DNA of 64,000 nucleotides from Motacilla alba alba (Eukaryota; Chordata; Aves; Passeriformes; Motacillidae): the NCBI RefSeq assembly GCF_015832195.1, contig NC_052017.1, positions 46,825,652 through 46,889,651 on the forward strand. The letters are read 5' to 3'. The notes under the pieces are model-generated. The model did not search any database. It was given only the letters and a program-made list of their open reading frames with translations, and had not been told where the DNA came from. Shown here one piece after another: positions 1 to 13,000 of this stretch. The position numbers and the translations under genes are program-made. Position 1 is the stretch's first letter. Each line of letters starts with the position of its first letter.

Positions 1-3000
1 ACAGTGGACATTCTTGGCAAGTCTCAAATGCCATTCAGCACTTGAAAAAGCTGCTGGAGCTGATCCCTATGTGACCAGCAGTGAGACCTGAGTGCTGCCT
101 CTGCCCCAGCCTGGAGAGACACTGTTCCTCCGCAGCCCCATGTAGTCACCCCCTCATCCTTTCTTTCCTCCTTCTTTACGCTGCTGGCAGGGTCATTTTG
201 CCCCAGAATAGCTTCCTGGAGCTTGACTTTGTCTTTTTGTTTGGTGCAACATTCAGTGTTGGGTTTTCTTACTGTACAATAGTTTTCAGGAGCTGGGAAA
301 GCACCAACTTGTGCACAGCCAGGTCCACTTCTCCAGTGCCCTTTGCCTTGCTCTCTGTTGGGGATCTCACGGAACAGCCCCTGCCCTCTGGGCCAGGGGC
401 TGGCATCAGTGAGATGTAGCCATGGATCCTTGTCTAGGAGTCCGTGTTCTGCATCCTGGAGGTCTATAGATGAGCCCATATTCATGTGAGCCCTGCAGGG
501 GCTGCCCACATGATGGAATGGCCTCCAAAAGTCCATTGACTTTTTTAGGGGGTTTCAGTTTCTCCTTCTGGCAGACCAGGCAGTTTTGCATCCCTTTCCT
601 GAGCCTCGCTGCTGCATAAGCCTGGTTTGCTCAGCACAACAACCACAAATACAGCATGTGGTCATCGTGCATATGGCAGGGACGGGGGCAGCTTCCAAGG
701 AGGTTTGGGTTCTGTGCATGTCCTGGGTGGGGGCACCTCAGTCAGTGCCCTGCCTTGGCAGCGCCAGGAATGGAGCGTTGAATTTGCCACCTCCTTGAGA
801 TTTTTCATGCAGCAATTAATAACCAGTGACCTAGAAGGAAAACATATCAGCACTTCAGCATCTGCAAAAGAAATAGGTTGAGTGTGAAAGGCACTGAGCT
901 GCCCCCTAACCCAGCGCCTGCTGCTCTGGGCTGCAAATGACCACACATTTTGCTGCTGAGAGGAAAGGAAAATTCTCTGGCATGGCTCATTACTCTTGAC
1001 AGCAGTGCCACACCAAAGGAGATGTTCTAACTGAGGGTTTTAGAGCAAAACAGAAAAATATTCTTGCAGAATTTTTTTTACTGTAATTTTCTGAGATATC
1101 ACCTCAATTCTAATGATTGAATAATAACTAATTTCTCAACAACTAAATAAATTCCCCTGCAAACACACACAGTTGAACAGCCTTTCTGTCTGTTTGCAAA
1201 ACTAAACCCAGAAAAAGGTGTCATAGCATGGGGGTGACTCTCAGACTGAGGGAGATTTCAAGGATGCTTCAAGAGGTCAAGTGAATGACTAAGAACTCAG
1301 AACATCAGACCAAAAATGTACCTTTAGTTGCTCAACATTCCCTGTTGAAAATGGAAGGTGCAGGCACTTATTTCTGGTCATTAAAGAAACTAGCCAAAGA
1401 CCCTGGCTCCAGCTTTCATTCTCAATCCTTGCTGCATCTTTGTCCTTTTTAATCAGGCACAATTTTGCTGCCCTCTTTTAATTTGAGCAGCACCAGATTC
1501 CCCAAGAAACTCTCACTGGATAACTGCAAAATATAGGCAAAGATGCAATAGAGTTGCCTTAGTCAAATGAATATTACATGAGGTGAGAGGCAGTAATATA
1601 CCCAAGAACACACTCACTCTCTTGTACCAGCTAGTGTTTCCCTGCTATAAATATGTTTGGAGGCTGAAATTATTTTATAGCTCTAGAAATAAAACTTGGA
1701 AAGGCCAGATTCCACTTATTCTGCTGCGGGTGTAAATAAATGCAGAGGCACCAAAGCCTAGAGAAGCACCTGCAGCCTCCTGAGCAGGTGATAGTGCGCA
1801 CAGGTGCTGCAGGGGCCCTTACTTCTGCTCATGAGTTAACAGGGGCTGCCAGTGTGGGAAATGAGCTGAGCCCCTTTTATAACCCATGTGTGAGCTGTAG
1901 GGAAAGTTAACGAGGCTGGTCTGTAGCCCAGAGGTCCCTCAGCCCAGTGGAGAGCTCTGGAAAGGTGATTATTTGTTGGATAAAAAGATGCATTGGGATA
2001 AGATGGGAAGAAGATGGAGGAATTGGATACCTGCAGGTGGAATTCTGCCTTGCATGGAGCATGAGGTATGTGCCTGGTTACTTCATGTTAGCAGTCAGCA
2101 GTGCCTCACTGTGGTCTCACTGGTTTTCAAAAGTTTGCTTTTTTCTGACAACCCTGGAGGGGTATGAGGTAGTTGTGAGTCTGATGGATTTTAGAGTTCC
2201 CAAGAGCATCTGTTGTGCTATAGTTGTTCAGAAGCTGAAGTGGTGGCTGTGTTCCTCCTGCCCCTGCGGAAGCAAACCTGAATAGCAATTTTATCTCAAG
2301 ATGCTCCTAGTGCAAGCTCTGCTGGCCCAGCTGGCTGTGGCTTTAGTGCCCAGGCAGTGCCAAGGAAGGCAGCAACTAAGGAGGGGGTACAGAAGCAGTG
2401 AACCATTCCTACAGAGGGTTGGATACATCTTACACATCTTGGGGTCTTCTTCTTGGCCACTTCTTTACAACAGAGGGCTGCCTCCTCTTTCCTGCTGACA
2501 CGTGCCAGCCTCAGACCTCCCCTGGCCAGGGGACATGGCAACAGCTGATGCACAGCACTTGGTCCCTGTGGTGGCTGTGGCTGATGAGACCTCACTGTGG
2601 TGGCTTCTGCAGGGATCTCACTCCTCTTTCTAGCAGGAGAGTCAGCTCCTGGAAAAACACATTTGAGTTTCTACCTTTTATTATCTTCTAGAAAAAGCTT
2701 AAAGCAGAACCCAGCTCACCAAGGCTGAGGGGGGCATTTCTAGCATTTGACCTCTTTGCTCCTCACAATGAAAGCTTTTAAATAATTCTCAGCCAAATTA
2801 TTCTCCTTTCCTATTTGCTCTTACCCGTTTGCTTCAGGGGAAACCCTCTGCTTTGTCCTGTGGGCTTTTTAAAAAAACTTACTTGGCTAATGTCCATTTG
2901 GTCACTTGACTTTGCAGTGTTGTTGCACTGCAGTGTTGCAAGCCATCTAAAAAAGGAGGTGTGATATAGAAAGGTTTGGAGAGTTTTAAAAACCTCTGAG

Positions 3001-6000
3001 GAGCAAACACAAGGAAATAACTGTCCTGGAGATGAACTTCCAAGAACCAGGTTGTGGTAGCAGTGGGTTGATAAATCCTGATGCAGCAGGCAGGAGTGGA
3101 GGCTTGACTGTAGAAGTTAATCAGCCTTGGTCTTGGCACTTTTAAACCCTAAGGGGAATCAGTGCTCAGTGTTCCTAGAAAATGACAGAAAAGGGTCAGT
3201 CCAGGGGACTTCAAAGTTTTCCTAGATATCTAAATGCTGCCTTCTGACATGGAGTTGATTTTTGGTTTTAAACCTGGTGTTTTGATGGAGCTTACTGGCC
3301 ACAGGCAGGAGCCAGATGGGATGGTAAGCAGACCTCCCGGGTTAGCAGCTGCTGTTCACTGGGAGCACGTCAGGTCATAAATTTAAGCACTCAGAAATTA
3401 GGTGGAAATGTCCCATATTTAGGTTATGAGCTTTTCCTTAGCTGCAGGAAGCAAGGCAAAATCATGTAGGCATTTCCTGGCTGCTGACTTTAACACTAGT
3501 ACAGAGTCTCTAGAGGGGAAAAACTTTATAGGAGGCTTATATTCTTTGTTTTTCCTAAGCAAAATGTAAAGCTCTTTCCCATGTGAGGAGTCACACTAAT
3601 TGTGAATCAGGGCTCTTGTGGGAAACAGCCTGCAGAAGCTTTTTTCATCCCCAGAAGAGATGCAGCAGCAGGTTTCTGTGAGCTGGCTGCTCTCAGGGTG
3701 ACTGCAGGGCCATGCCAGCAGACTGCACTGCTCTCACTGTCAACACTCAGCAGTTCTGCATTGCTTCCCACATTCCACAGAGCAGGACAAGACCACTATT
3801 ACAGACAGAGCCCTTGTATGCTTACCTGTTTTTTAGGGTTTTAAGCATTAAGCAATTTTTACTTCCATATCTGTAGGTAAAAAAGCTCCTTTGTAAAATC
3901 AAAGTAGCTAAAAGGATTTACTCTGAAGTACCTACAGGTTAGGTGTACACTTAGGAAATATGTTGCTGGATGACCCTTTGATGACCCATCCTTCTGGCCA
4001 TCTCATAACCCTGCAATCCCATAATCCAGATGTTCCCAGCCTGAGGAATGTCCAAATTTCTCTTTATCAGCTGTATGAAAGGCCTCATTTAAAAAAGGAA
4101 AAAAAAATGGAACGTGCACCGACCTGAACTGCAACATTGCTCAAACTTTATGTGAAAACACAAGGAGCACCAGGGTCTCAGAGCACTTTCCCACCAGATT
4201 TTAGGGAGTGGCCTTCTGGGAAGCTCTTCCTTCAGACCTCCTTACTTCCTTGTCTATAGACAAGAGAGGCTGTCTTGCAGCTGAGTGGTCAATTTACCTC
4301 CCCCCATTCTTATTTTCTGACGTTCTCAGCAGCCTCTCACAAAGGTCACTCACTCAAAGGTGCCTGGTTGGGCACCTCGGTACCCTTGCACACCTTCCTT
4401 TGGGGGAACCTTATCTTGATTCCTTCAAGTGCACAGCTGTAGTTCCTTTGACTGACCAAGGGTGCTGGGAGCTGGAGGAGTGTGCACTAGAGAGACTGGG
4501 AAGTGGGGAAGGACAGAGACGAGCCAACAGATGGAGGAGTGAATCGCCACAGGAGGCTTCTCCACATGATCCTCTGGTGACATATCCTGCCCATGCCTGG
4601 AAAAGCTTCTTGGCTGAAAGTTATATAGGAAGATCAAAAATACAGGACAGCTTAGCTTTAAAACACTCCCAGGAGGAGAGGAAAAAGAGGTTGACTTACA
4701 GATCACCTGTGATTTTTTTGGTGTGTGGGAGTGAATTTGCTTATTTTCTAGGCTCAGAGATGCATGACATGGTAGTGAATATATTCCTTAGCTATTACGG
4801 AACGTGAAGAACTTGGATTAAAAAAAAGCAGCCTAATGGATGAGTGCTAGAGACCAGGACAAAAGTCAAACAAGACAGAAATAAGCCAGTAAGCTGGAGA
4901 AAACAGCCTGACAGGTCTCCTGTGGCTTAGAATGTGCCACAGGATGGAAATTGGGCCCTAAAATATAAATGTGAGACCCTCCAAGTGTCCTTTTCAGAGC
5001 ACTCCTGGGACAGGGCCTGAACATGAGCCCAGCTCTGCTGTACTGGAATAGCTGTGAAGTGGAATTGCACAGATCCAGTGAGAAGGTCCCTGCAGGAAGG
5101 TGTCCATCCCACTCTGACCTGGGGGATGGCAGCAGTACCGTGGCTCCATGCCAGCCCCTCCTGTGCCACCATCTGCATTTCTCTCACCACCAACTTTTTT
5201 AGGAATTTTTTCCAGGAATTTTTTTCTTTTCAAAACCATGTGTGTACAACCTGACCCTGCTCACTCATGAGAGACCTGTTTGTGGGCCCTCTACCCCTGC
5301 TCTTTCCTTCTTCACGCTGCGGCCAGTGCAGTTCCAACTTCAGCCTTGGTTTCCTCACTTCCTTCTTCTGAAGAGCTGAAATAAGGCTGTACTTCACCCG
5401 GCCTGTCCATAGACACCTCAGAAAAAGATGTTTAAAGTGTCTCAGGGGCACTGTGTGATTGGGGAAGATACAGAACATTTCAGCACCCGCATAAAAAATT
5501 AATTTGTACAACTTTAATGGAAAGGGTAAGGATATGCCTTGAAAGGTAATCCTGATGACATCTTTCTGCAATTGAACCAATGTAAATGAAAGGGTTTAAA
5601 ATTCAATATCCAGTTTTTCTGGAATTAATATAGACTGTGAGAAGTCTCTAATTGTTCAGCAAAGCCAAAATAGATTCTCCCTTCTGTATTTCACACACTC
5701 ATTTTAAACTGCATACTGAAAAAAAACCCTCTAACTTAATTTTGTGTTAATATATTACAGAAGTTATTAAGACACTTTTAAATGACTATTCCCTTAAAAA
5801 AACCCAAAGTGAACAGACCAACAAAATAAATAAATAACAAAAATCCCCCCAAACAAAGCCAGACTAAAGAATTGTTCTGGCTGTTTCCTTTTGCCTTTTT
5901 CTTGGCTTAGACAAGGTGTCTCTCAGCTTTCACTCTGACTCATGGATCTCCAGATTTCCATCCTGGTTTCCAGCACCAATGATTTCCATTTTTCACTCCT

Positions 6001-6900
6001 TTCAGAGAACCTTGGTGCTTAAGTTGCTTCTCAAACTGCTGGCAGGGCATCCAGCTTCACAAGCCTGGCACTGGAGTGCTGCAAAAAAACTTCAGAGCTG
6101 CATTGGCCCTGCAGATCACCTGTAACAAATGTGAGATTTATTCAGTACTGAAATACACCTGCCAGTGATGGCTGAGGGCTGTGTTTCACCCTACTGATGC
6201 TGTACATGGGGTGGCAGGCATGCACACCATGCATGGTGGTGGGCAAAGGAGAACAGTGGTGGTTTGGGAGCCTTTGAAGGGAACAGATTTCAGGCTGTGT
6301 TTTCCAAACCTCCTAGCGAGGGAAAGGGAATACGGTGTGATAATACTTAGCAAGCTTGCAAGGAAAATTAGCAATTGACTTTGAAAATATTTCCATTAAA
6401 AAGACCCCAAAACTCTTGAATGTTACCCTTACTTACACATAAGGAGCTGAGCCATAAGGATATGACAGCACTCCCTGAAGATAAGTAAGCACATTTTATA
6501 ATGTGAGAGGGGATGGGGAGTGCTGGAATGAAGCAGCGGGGGGGGGGGGGGGGGGGGGGGGTTTGGGGGTGGATCAAAGTGTTCAAGTGGAACATTTGGA
6601 GTTGCCATTTCCTACAGGGATGGTGCTGAGAATTGCATTGCAGCAAAGAGGTTCCACTGCTGCCTTAGACCATATCCTGGAAAACAGGAGGATAATTTCC
6701 TCATGAGCAGCCAGGCCTTCTGACTGAGCAGGGAGAGCCATACCCAGTGTAAGACTTCAATAGACCCTTCGTGACTCCACCCCAAGTGATGCTTTTGAAA
6801 AAGAGTCAGAAAGGCACCTCTTCCACACACAACATAGGATGTCCAAGTTGCTGGAGAGCTGAGGCCATTGGAGAGAGTAACCCTCTGACACAACACGATG
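1..6900. other. non-coding flank, no gene recognised
   Basis: In human the neighbour on this side is EEPD1, but I could not identify any EEPD1 exon or other spliced exon here. Open frames (for example about 24-536 minus and 4208-4807 plus) look random. The one striking structure is the G run at 6538-6561. It could be intergenic DNA or part of a long 3' UTR of an upstream gene. Confidence 0.5.
6538..6561. repeat. 24-nt poly-G homopolymer
   Basis: There are twenty-four consecutive G on the plus strand, followed by TTT and five more G. The run can form G-quadruplexes and is likely to vary in length between individuals and sequencing reads. Confidence 0.97.
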
Positions 6901-6919
6901 TAACACTTCAGTACTCTCA

Positions 6920-9884
6920 TCTCTGTCATTATTTTGTCTTTATTTGTAAAAGTTGTATAAAATGCCTTTCAAAATTGGTCTGGTGAAACGGGGAGGCTTT
7001 TCCAATGTCAGCCAGGTTTCTGTATAGGAATAACATAGCAAGACATAGATACACACCAAAGCAACCAAGCCAGACAGCCAGGAAAGGCTGCCAACACAGC
7101 ACCGACACCATGAAACTGTGCAGTGACATGAGCTCACTGCTGTCCACACACTCCATCACAGAACTTCAGAATCACAACTCAGTAACCAGCCTCTTCACAG
7201 TGAAAAAAAAATTTCAGGAAAATTTACAAAAGCTACACTTCAAAATTTGAGACACTTTTACAAAGGAGGAATGACATGATGCCAAAAACAGAAGCTGACA
7301 GCTTCACCTATTGCTACATATTGATAGTGACCACTTCCAGACTCCAAAGTTTGCACCAGGCAAATCTATTTCTAGGATAATGAAGAATGGAAGTTTAATG
7401 GCACCTACTGCTTTGCAAAAAAGGTGATGCAGGTCTTCAAGTAAAGCAAAAAGGCCTGTAGTAGTGTCTAGGGCTACAGAGTGGTGAAAGAATCAGGCCT
7501 GCAGGCATGGCATTTTGTGGCAAAAATGTGACTAGCACAGCCTCCTGGTTTTGAGGACACATTATTCACGTGCACTTAGATTATAGGATGCTACTACTGT
7601 GGGAGGAGGAAAACCACTTTGCTTATGTAAAAGTCATGGGAGAAAGGCAGGGGTCTCTCCTGTCAGCATAAAATCAGTTCAGAATTGTTCCTTTCTTAAA
7701 GGATTGTCCCTTTTGCATACCCCAGGGTCAGCAAAGTGAGCCAGAATTTTCCACAGTGTAGCTCAAATGATCTCTGCCCAGTTTACTCCAAAGACAGCTT
7801 TTGACTGTAATCCTTGGCTTGACTTCAGTCATGTGTGACTTTCTTGCTGTTTCTGGCAAAGGAGCCAAAACCTGGAGCACACGTGCGGGACTGACTGCAA
7901 GTGACTCCTGTCAGGCTGCTGCAACAGCTCTGTGCCTGTTCTGCACAGCTCTAAAACAAAGCTGGGCAGGCCAAGTGACCAGTGATCAAACTAGACAGCC
8001 TGGAGGAGGAAAGGAGAGAAAACAGCTTACAGAGGCTGAATGGCTTTCAGCTCCTGAACAATAGTGACAACACAAAATTAAGGCTGCTGCAAGCAGTTCT
8101 CAGTCCCTGCCTTGAAAACAACTAAATTTAGTAAATTTATGCTTGATGAATGCATTTTCTTTTTTGCAGCAGTCATCCAGCCACTGCAAACAATCTGCAA
8201 TAGTATCTGAAAGGCAGCTGCTTTTATGGGATTGTTCATAAACCTTCAGATCTCTTAGCCAACCATCACCTCACAGTTTTCCTATGGATCAGGAAATATG
8301 TTCTCAAGATTTTACTTGAGATGGTAATGTCTGGTAATGTCCTGGTACAATACAAGGTGAGAGAGTTATTGCATTTGTTACATTGAAGAACAGATAAGAG
8401 GGGAGGGACACTGTGGCTCGGGTCCATGCAAATGTGGCGTGGAGGAAACCTTGGCTCCATCTACTCACTTTATCCCATGCCAGGCCTGTTACCAGTGAGC
8501 AAGAGCAGCAGGATAAGAAAGGGCAGAAGCCCTGTCCAAGGCTGCCACTAGTTTCTGCCCAGCGTCTCTGACCACAGCTGCTTCCCAGGAGCTCAGAGGA
8601 GCCCTTGTAAAATTCTGTCTACTAAAACAAAACCCTCTTGTCAGAATACTTTGCCTCACCAATCCCATAATACTCCACAATCAGAAAATGTAGCTTATCT
8701 AGTAAGTCCTCCTGCATCATCTAAGTTATTCATCATGTGACTAGAGAAAGCTCTTTGCTGCAAGGAGCTTTCTTTCCTTGGTCCTGGATATAGCACCAGC
8801 AGTTAAAACAGAGGTAAAGTTGCTCCAGAGTGGTGCAGCACTTCTGTTGGAACACAGGATAGGGCACTTGAGAGTCATTTTCTTTCCCCCAGTCACATCT
8901 TGTTTCTGAAATGAGCTCTGCAAGCTCAGGCTTGCTGTAGTGTGGGGGTACTGCTCAAAAATGTGACCTGGTCCTCTGTAGGCTCAGGTGATCCAAAGAA
9001 GAAGTGAGTGTTGCCTGCAGTGCTGGATGGTGGCCCTGTGTTCCTGAATTTATTTAGAATCATAGGTCATGAAATCACAGTTTTGCTCGATCCTCCTTCC
9101 AAAACACTGCCATGCTGAATTTCCTAGACATGCTATGCTTGTCTTCAAAGGAGGGAGGCCCTTCCCAGAATTCAGCTTCCTGAAACATGTACTATACACA
9201 TAAACATGTAGAACAGTGTAACTTTTTGAGGGAATGAAGGGGAAAGCTTTGCTACCCGCTTACAATCATTAAAACATCACTACCTACCTTTTCCTTCTTT
9301 TCTTAAACGCCAATCCTCTCACTAAACAAAAGCCCTGAAACATTTTGTAATGTTGCAGACTTCGATCCTGTGGCACAAAGACCTGCTTCTGTGCACTGTT
9401 TTTAAACTTTCTGTTTTCATTGCAGTGATGACTAAATGGGAAAGGTATGCAGACAGCAATGCAGCATAATTTACAGCAGTTCTATTGCTATGAACCGTGA
9501 CAGCTATGACCAAAGATAAGGCAAACAAAAGTGAACTAAAGGGGAATTTCTCCTCTGTCTCCTTTCCTCCACCTCTAAACCTGGGAGGGAAAAGGCAATA
9601 TATTACAAGAGACAGCACTGAGCACTATACCAAACATACAAAACAGAGTAGATGGTTGGACAGATCACTGCAGAGGAATTTCTAAGCCAAATTTTACAAA
9701 ATGCACAATCCCTTTAAAAAATAATCAGTATACAATCACAATGCAAAAGGACGTAAAGGGGCTTTTTCTGAATTCCACGTATTTTGGCCACTCTTCCCTC
9801 CCATTCCTCATAAGTGCCTTTTTGCAAGCTCTGGGAAGTCCAGTTATACATCCTCACAAAGTAAGTGAATGGATGTCAATACTG
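6920..9884 (-). other. MATCAP2: probable MATCAP2 3' UTR and downstream flank
   Basis: Directly downstream of the stop there is no further coding signal. On the minus strand the first AATAAA after the stop is at 9049-9054, which would give a 3' UTR of about 0.85 kb. Another AATAAA at 6939-6944 is followed by GT-rich sequence and would give about 2.95 kb. I cannot tell which site is used. The small open frames here have no recognisable protein content. Confidence 0.45.
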
Positions 9885-10046
9885 TTAATTTATGAGATCC
9901 TGGAGCTCCTCATCAGTCAGCTCATTGACTTCCATGATCTTTTTCAAGTGTTCCATGTACCGGGCGTGGTCTTGCAAAAAGTGTGGCACCCTCATGTTCT
10001 CAATGACAGCCAATCCTTTCAGGCGATCCACGTCCTCATATGAGAT
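9885..10046 (-). CDS. MATCAP2: MATCAP2 coding exon 7 (162 nt, with stop)
   Basis: The acceptor is TTCCTTACAG|ATCTC. It encodes ISYEDVDRLKGLAVIENMRV, then PHFLQDHARYMEHLKKIMEV and a C-terminus ending ELQDLIN, followed by TAA at 9885-9887. The last ~20 residues are acidic, as in the family. Confidence 0.95.
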   Translation of the reverse strand: MSYEDVDRLKGLAVIENMRVPHFLQDHARYMEHLKKIMEVNELTDEELQDLIN

Positions 10047-13000
10047 CTGTAAGGAAGGACACAGGTCAATTTAGCAGTACAGTCCCATTTCCTCTCTGCT
10101 GCTGCTGCTATAAATGCCCTCCTGTAAATGAGAAAATATTACAGAGCAGGAGAATTTAAAACCTTGGAGAAGCATTTGAAAACATGAGCAACTGTGTGCT
10201 TCAGTAGAAGATGCAAAAGAAGTGTAAATTTAGCAAATGTCTTCATAATTCCTGATTCTGCTTTTGATTTAATCAGTGAACAGACTTGTAGGAATGTATG
10301 TGAATGAGAATCATCTACAGCAGCTGCAGGAATAGAGAGGGAAAGGATGGAACACATGTGAGTCCTGGAATGTCTTCTCAACAAGGCAGAAAGATTTACA
10401 TGACAATGGAAAGAACACTGTGCAAAAGACTAAGGAGCTAGAAAGGGAGGGCAGCACAGGCTTGGCACAGGAAACAGTTGCAAATGCATGGTGCCAGCTG
10501 ACCTGAACTCTGCTGCTTCATTTTCACTGGTAAATGTGTTTATGCAAAGCTAAATTAAAATGCACCCCTAGTAACTAACTACAGCATGAACAATACTGAA
10601 GCATCCCAATTTTAGGGTTTTTTGTTTCCTCATTCAATAGCAGAGTGCAGACTGGGTTTGCCTCATGGCATCAGAGCTTCTGGGTATTGGTGCTGAACCC
10701 TCATTTTGCATGTATTACAGGATCTGGTAGCTTTTTTCCCTAAGGAAAATGGATATTTCTATCTTCATAGTCTTATGATTCTAAAAGCTAGGACTTCTAA
10801 TCACAGTAGCTCAAGATGCTGTGAATGACAGTCCAGAAAGGATGATTGCTTTGGCTGGGCACAAGCTGCCATGGATGCACAGAGCAGGACTCCTTGGGCA
10901 GCTGTCCAGTGTGATGAAATTTCTGAATTTCTGTGGCTGTCGCTTTGTCTCCAAGCTGTGTGTTCTGGGCACCCTGCAGACAGCAGCATATGTTCTGGCA
11001 AAGCCCACCAGCCTTGCTGTGCTTCACACAAGCTTTGTGCCAGGTGGCTTCAGTGGAGCCTGCTCCTTCCAACCTTTCTGCCCCATGTTCCCTAAGGAGC
11101 TGAGCCTTGTATGGTCTGGTTTCCCTGGAAGCAGCCTGCCCTCTTGGCAAGTGATGGTTTCTACTCAGCAGCGATTAAAGTGCACCTGAAGGATTCACCA
11201 GTGTGCGAGGGGCTTTCTGGAAAGACAGGACAGTGCAATCCAGATTGCTACACCTGATCCACAGAGACAGGTGCATATCTCAGCAATGATAAAGGGAACA
11301 AAGCCCACAAGGGGAAGCAATTTGCATCTGAGTACACAAGTGTGCTTTAGTTGCAAGGACAAGATGCGCCCAATTAAGAAAACAAACAGACATCCATGCC
11401 CAGGCTTATTCAAGTCACTAAGATATCACTGTTTGAAGACTGCGTGGCATTATACCTAATTAACTTACTTAGAAGTGGAAAAAGGGGAGCTCTACAAAAC
11501 CATACCATCTCTCAGTCTGGAGACACAGCACCACATGCAATTAAATTCTACCTCTTTTCCTGCCTAAAGAAAGAAAAAGGATCCTTCTCCCCTCATATTT
11601 ATGTTCAGAGGTTTCTGTTACTGCTGCAAACAAGAAACATGTATCTGTAATCTGAGATATGGTTTGAATGGGATGCATTTCCCCAGTCCTTGCAATTGTT
11701 AAAAAATTACCAAAGTTGACATCCTGAGAAGATCAAAAAACATAATCCCATCCTATGGTGGAAACCGGTTGTTTTCCTTACCACATTTTATTAGTCATTG
11801 CACTAGATAAAAAAGACTGAGGCTAAAACTGGCTTACTTATGGTCTTCATAATGTGCTCATGTGTTTCTTGGGAGACACAACAGTAGGTGATATTTTGCT
11901 GCTTTTACCTTTTCAAACTCTGGTAGTTATGCTATACTCAAGTTCACCCAGTATCTGCATTCTATTTCTATTTGGCACTATTTGCATGCAATTACCACTT
12001 GAATTTTTTGCTGTGCTTCCTGTATTTGATTCTTTCCTGTGAAGTGTTAAAACAGCTCCTTTTAAGAAGCACCTTTTCTCAGGTTTCAAGTGTTTTCCTT
12101 AGTCACTTCTAGGTATGTTGAACAGTTTGCATGTATCCACACCACACTCTTCTACACCGTAAGTAATGTCAGAAGCAACAGGAAGGCAGGACCTGGAAAA
12201 TGTGCCAGCCAAGTTTAATACTCCCTTTGGAACAACCTGATCCTCCCATTCCACCCTAAAAAAATCAAGTAAATCCGCCATTTAAAGTGGTGATAAATCA
12301 CTAGGCTAGATCCCAGTGCAAGTTTTATGCTTCTCTCTTTCATAAGAAGATGTATTGGAGTGGACCCAGTGAAGGGTCACTAAGATGATTAAGGCACTGG
12401 AGCATCCCTCCTGTGAGGAAAGGCTGAGAGAACTGGAACTGTTTAGTCTGGAGAAAAGCAAGCTCACAAGAATCATCATTGTGTATAAACATGGGAATGG
12501 GGCTCTTCTCACCAGCACACACTGGCAGGGCAAGGGGCAGTGGGCACCAGTTAAAATGTGCAAAATTCTGTCTGAACAAAAACCACTTTTGTACAATGAG
12601 GGTGGAAAAACACTGGCACAAGCCTCCCAGAGGGGTTGTGGAGTCACCATCAGTGCAGATATTCAAAGCCCTACTGGACATGGTCCAGGGCAAACTGCTC
12701 TAGCTGACACCGCTTAAGCATGGAAGTTGGACTAGATGATGTTGAGAGAGCTCTGCAGACCTCAACTAATATGTGATGCTGAGAACAGACATTGCCCTGG
12801 TACACAAATTTGCAGTTTGACTGCAGATGTCTGAAGCTAAACCATTCAGAATATATTTTAAGATCCCTTGATTTTGGAAGTTGTAAAATCAAGCACTTAT
12901 AAATGATCATACTGCTAGAAACAAATTGCTTGTAGACCCTTAATGTGGGTGCCATGCAATATGGATCATAAAGGAAGCTGTAATTTTATGAGGAATGACT

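Noticed and set aside
24..536. 170-codon minus-strand open frame at the left edge
   Set aside because: No domain or family resemblance and no supporting context.
4208..4807. 199-codon plus-strand open frame
   Set aside because: No recognisable domain, no plausible splice partners, composition like non-coding DNA.
1..6900. Possible EEPD1 3' exons, expected from human synteny
   Set aside because: I could not find any exon I recognise as EEPD1, so nothing is annotated.
10797..11189. Several overlapping frames on both strands in MATCAP2 intron 6
   Set aside because: Open in many frames with no protein family resemblance; probably a GC-richer old repeat or chance.
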